This document shows positions 63,150-64,000 of a stretch of 64,000 bases of DNA, in pieces. The stretch's first letter is position 1; each line of letters opens with the position of its first letter. The DNA lies in the NCBI GenBank assembly GCA_910584795.1, contig CAJUBZ010000003.1:132330-196329 (forward strand), written 5' to 3'. Position numbers and translations under genes: made by a program. Source of the DNA: an uncultured Eubacterium sp. GTDB lineage: Bacteria > Bacillota > Clostridia > Lachnospirales > Lachnospiraceae. Below the pieces are notes generated by a model. That model ran no database searches. It worked only from the letters and a program-made list of their open reading frames with translations, and was not told where the DNA came from.

Positions 63150-63953
63150 CTAGAAAATACAATAGTTTCCATTAAAATCTTTGTGGAATTTGCCTGTTAA
63201 GATAGTATCATTTAAAGTAGAATTCGTAAAGTTGGTAATGAGGAAAACAGCTTCGTCTACAGAGTTTGTCAGTTTGCTTAATAAAAATTTGCTCTGGGTT
63301 TTACATTTTTCGTTAGGATAAGGCATGATGACATGTCCTTTTAAACGTTTGTAGTGAAATGTACTTTTCATTGCTAGAGTAATGGCCGTTCTTTTCAATG
63401 TCCTAGGTGCAACAAAAAATCTTTTTATATGTTGCATCATACAAAGGGAATAATAAATATCGCTGACTTTTAGTTGAGGGAAAAAAGGAGCCATACTGAC
63501 AGCGGTCTGTTTAGAATTTGGAACTAATTTGTGAATAGGATAACTCTCAGGAGTATATCCATCATTTTTTAATATCAGATATTCCAAATCTCCTTCAATT
63601 TCTACATGTCCACATCCTGTTTCTTTCATAAATTGATTTACATATGGATGACAAGCATTATCTAATGTAAAGTGGCAGATAAATCCTAAAATGTAACTAT
63701 ATTGTGGACTGTCTATTCCATATTTTTTTGTTACAGTGCATGCATGCTGAATGAAAGCATAGGTGTCATTATGATGCATGGAAATTCCAAGTTTGGTCAT
63801 ATTACTATTTAAAATGTGAAAAAATAAAAAATCCGGACCCTGTAATCCGATTCGAAATGAGTCAGGGTACTTTTTAATTGTCTTTTTTATTTTTTCAGGT
63901 AACTTTGGAATAACTAGTTTACCAAATTTATTGTGTGCGTATAGTGAAGGCAT
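63150..63953 (-). CDS. Zinc-dependent phospholipase C-like protein
   Basis: 267 residues, family PF00882-like. Metal ligands are visible in order: MPSLYAHNKFGKLVI, GLQGPDFLFFHI, SMHHNDTYAF, LGFICHFTLDNACHPYVNQF and CGHVEIEGDLEYLIL. There is no signal peptide, which differs from the secreted clostridial alpha-toxin; such cytosolic members are common in Lachnospiraceae, and their substrate is unknown. The start lies 34 bp from the MITE end at the window edge. Confidence 0.82.
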   Translation of the reverse strand: MPSLYAHNKFGKLVIPKLPEKIKKTIKKYPDSFRIGLQGPDFLFFHILNSNMTKLGISMHHNDTYAFIQHACTVTKKYGIDSPQYSYILGFICHFTLDNACHPYVNQFMKETGCGHVEIEGDLEYLILKNDGYTPESYPIHKLVPNSKQTAVSMAPFFPQLKVSDIYYSLCMMQHIKRFFVAPRTLKRTAITLAMKSTFHYKRLKGHVIMPYPNEKCKTQSKFLLSKLTNSVDEAVFLITNFTNSTLNDTILTGKFHKDFNGNYCIF

Positions 63954-63987
63954 AAATTGTAAAACTCCTTATATGATTCATTATAAA

Positions 63988-64000
63988 TAACAGTTCAGCC
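63988..64000. mobile_element. Partial MITE-like element, copy 3, cut by the window end
   Basis: TAACAGTTCAGCC matches 13 of the 14 terminal bases of the elements at 45740 and 57965. The rest is outside the window, so its orientation and length cannot be told. Confidence 0.6.

Overview
The window reads as a chromosome segment of a low-GC Gram-positive anaerobe of the Clostridia, most likely a gut-type member of the Lachnospiraceae. Reasons: AT-rich sequence with strong AGGAGG-type ribosome binding sites; a T-box leader in front of aspS; GatCAB amidotransferase; a fused FeoA-FeoB; LL-diaminopimelate aminotransferase (dapL); a DUF2520-type ketopantoate reductase in the pan cluster; and secreted proteins that end in very lysine-rich Fn3-like tails. 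The family assignment is inference from gene content; no rRNA or tRNA gene was seen.

Region 1 to about 4745 is one end of an integrated mobile element. It carries eight copies of a 26-27 bp imperfect palindrome, four of them in an iteron-like tandem array. It also holds a truncated XRE-regulator remnant, a NERD-domain protein, a compact type I toxin-antitoxin-like locus (27-residue hydrophobic peptide plus convergent RNA), an intact XRE regulator with operator-like repeats, a 46-codon ORF and a large serine recombinase. The recombinase ends about 25 bp from a junction inside a PdaB-like polysaccharide deacetylase gene, whose 3' part is missing here. The other end of the element lies to the left of the window.

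5.3-20.3 kb: a LysR regulator divergent from a purine salvage operon (phosphoribosyltransferase, adenine deaminase, NCS2 permease), a stand-alone TrpB2-like enzyme, a C39-like protein, a 1286-residue multidomain subtilase, a small metal-binding protein, a YeiH-type permease and FeoAB. 20.4-22.1 kb: a HipA-like kinase overlapping a second gene with an HTH C-terminus, a plausible new toxin-antitoxin-like pair. 22.1-24.3 kb: a T-box leader whose specifier appears to be AAC (Asn), followed by aspS; together with gatCAB at 46-49 kb this suggests tRNA-dependent Asn-tRNA formation.

24.6-38.1 kb: an XRE-membrane regulator, a HAD phosphatase, an ABC exporter, RNase H, an L,D-transpeptidase, glnA with an ANTAR regulator, dapL, several secreted accessory proteins (one gene broken), an NYN-domain protein and an OPRT-like protein. 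38.2-45.6 kb: a minus-strand surface polysaccharide operon (ugd, GT-C-like membrane protein, GT2, a pyruvyltransferase/F420-dehydrogenase-beta fusion, a YbhN-like flippase-type protein).

46-61 kb: gatCAB, purF-purB-purC, a trigger-factor-like lipoprotein, a frameshifted zinc-ribbon membrane gene, and the pantothenate/CoA cluster panG-panB-panC-panD-coaBC. A MITE-like element sits between panB and panC, and three 66-bp repeats sit between panC and panD. The end of the window has a lipoprotein, a GH25 lysozyme with the same basic tail as the subtilase, an XRE regulator and a phospholipase C-like protein. A 14-bp terminal inverted repeat defines a small MITE family with copies at 45.7 kb, 58.0 kb and, cut by the window edge, 64.0 kb.
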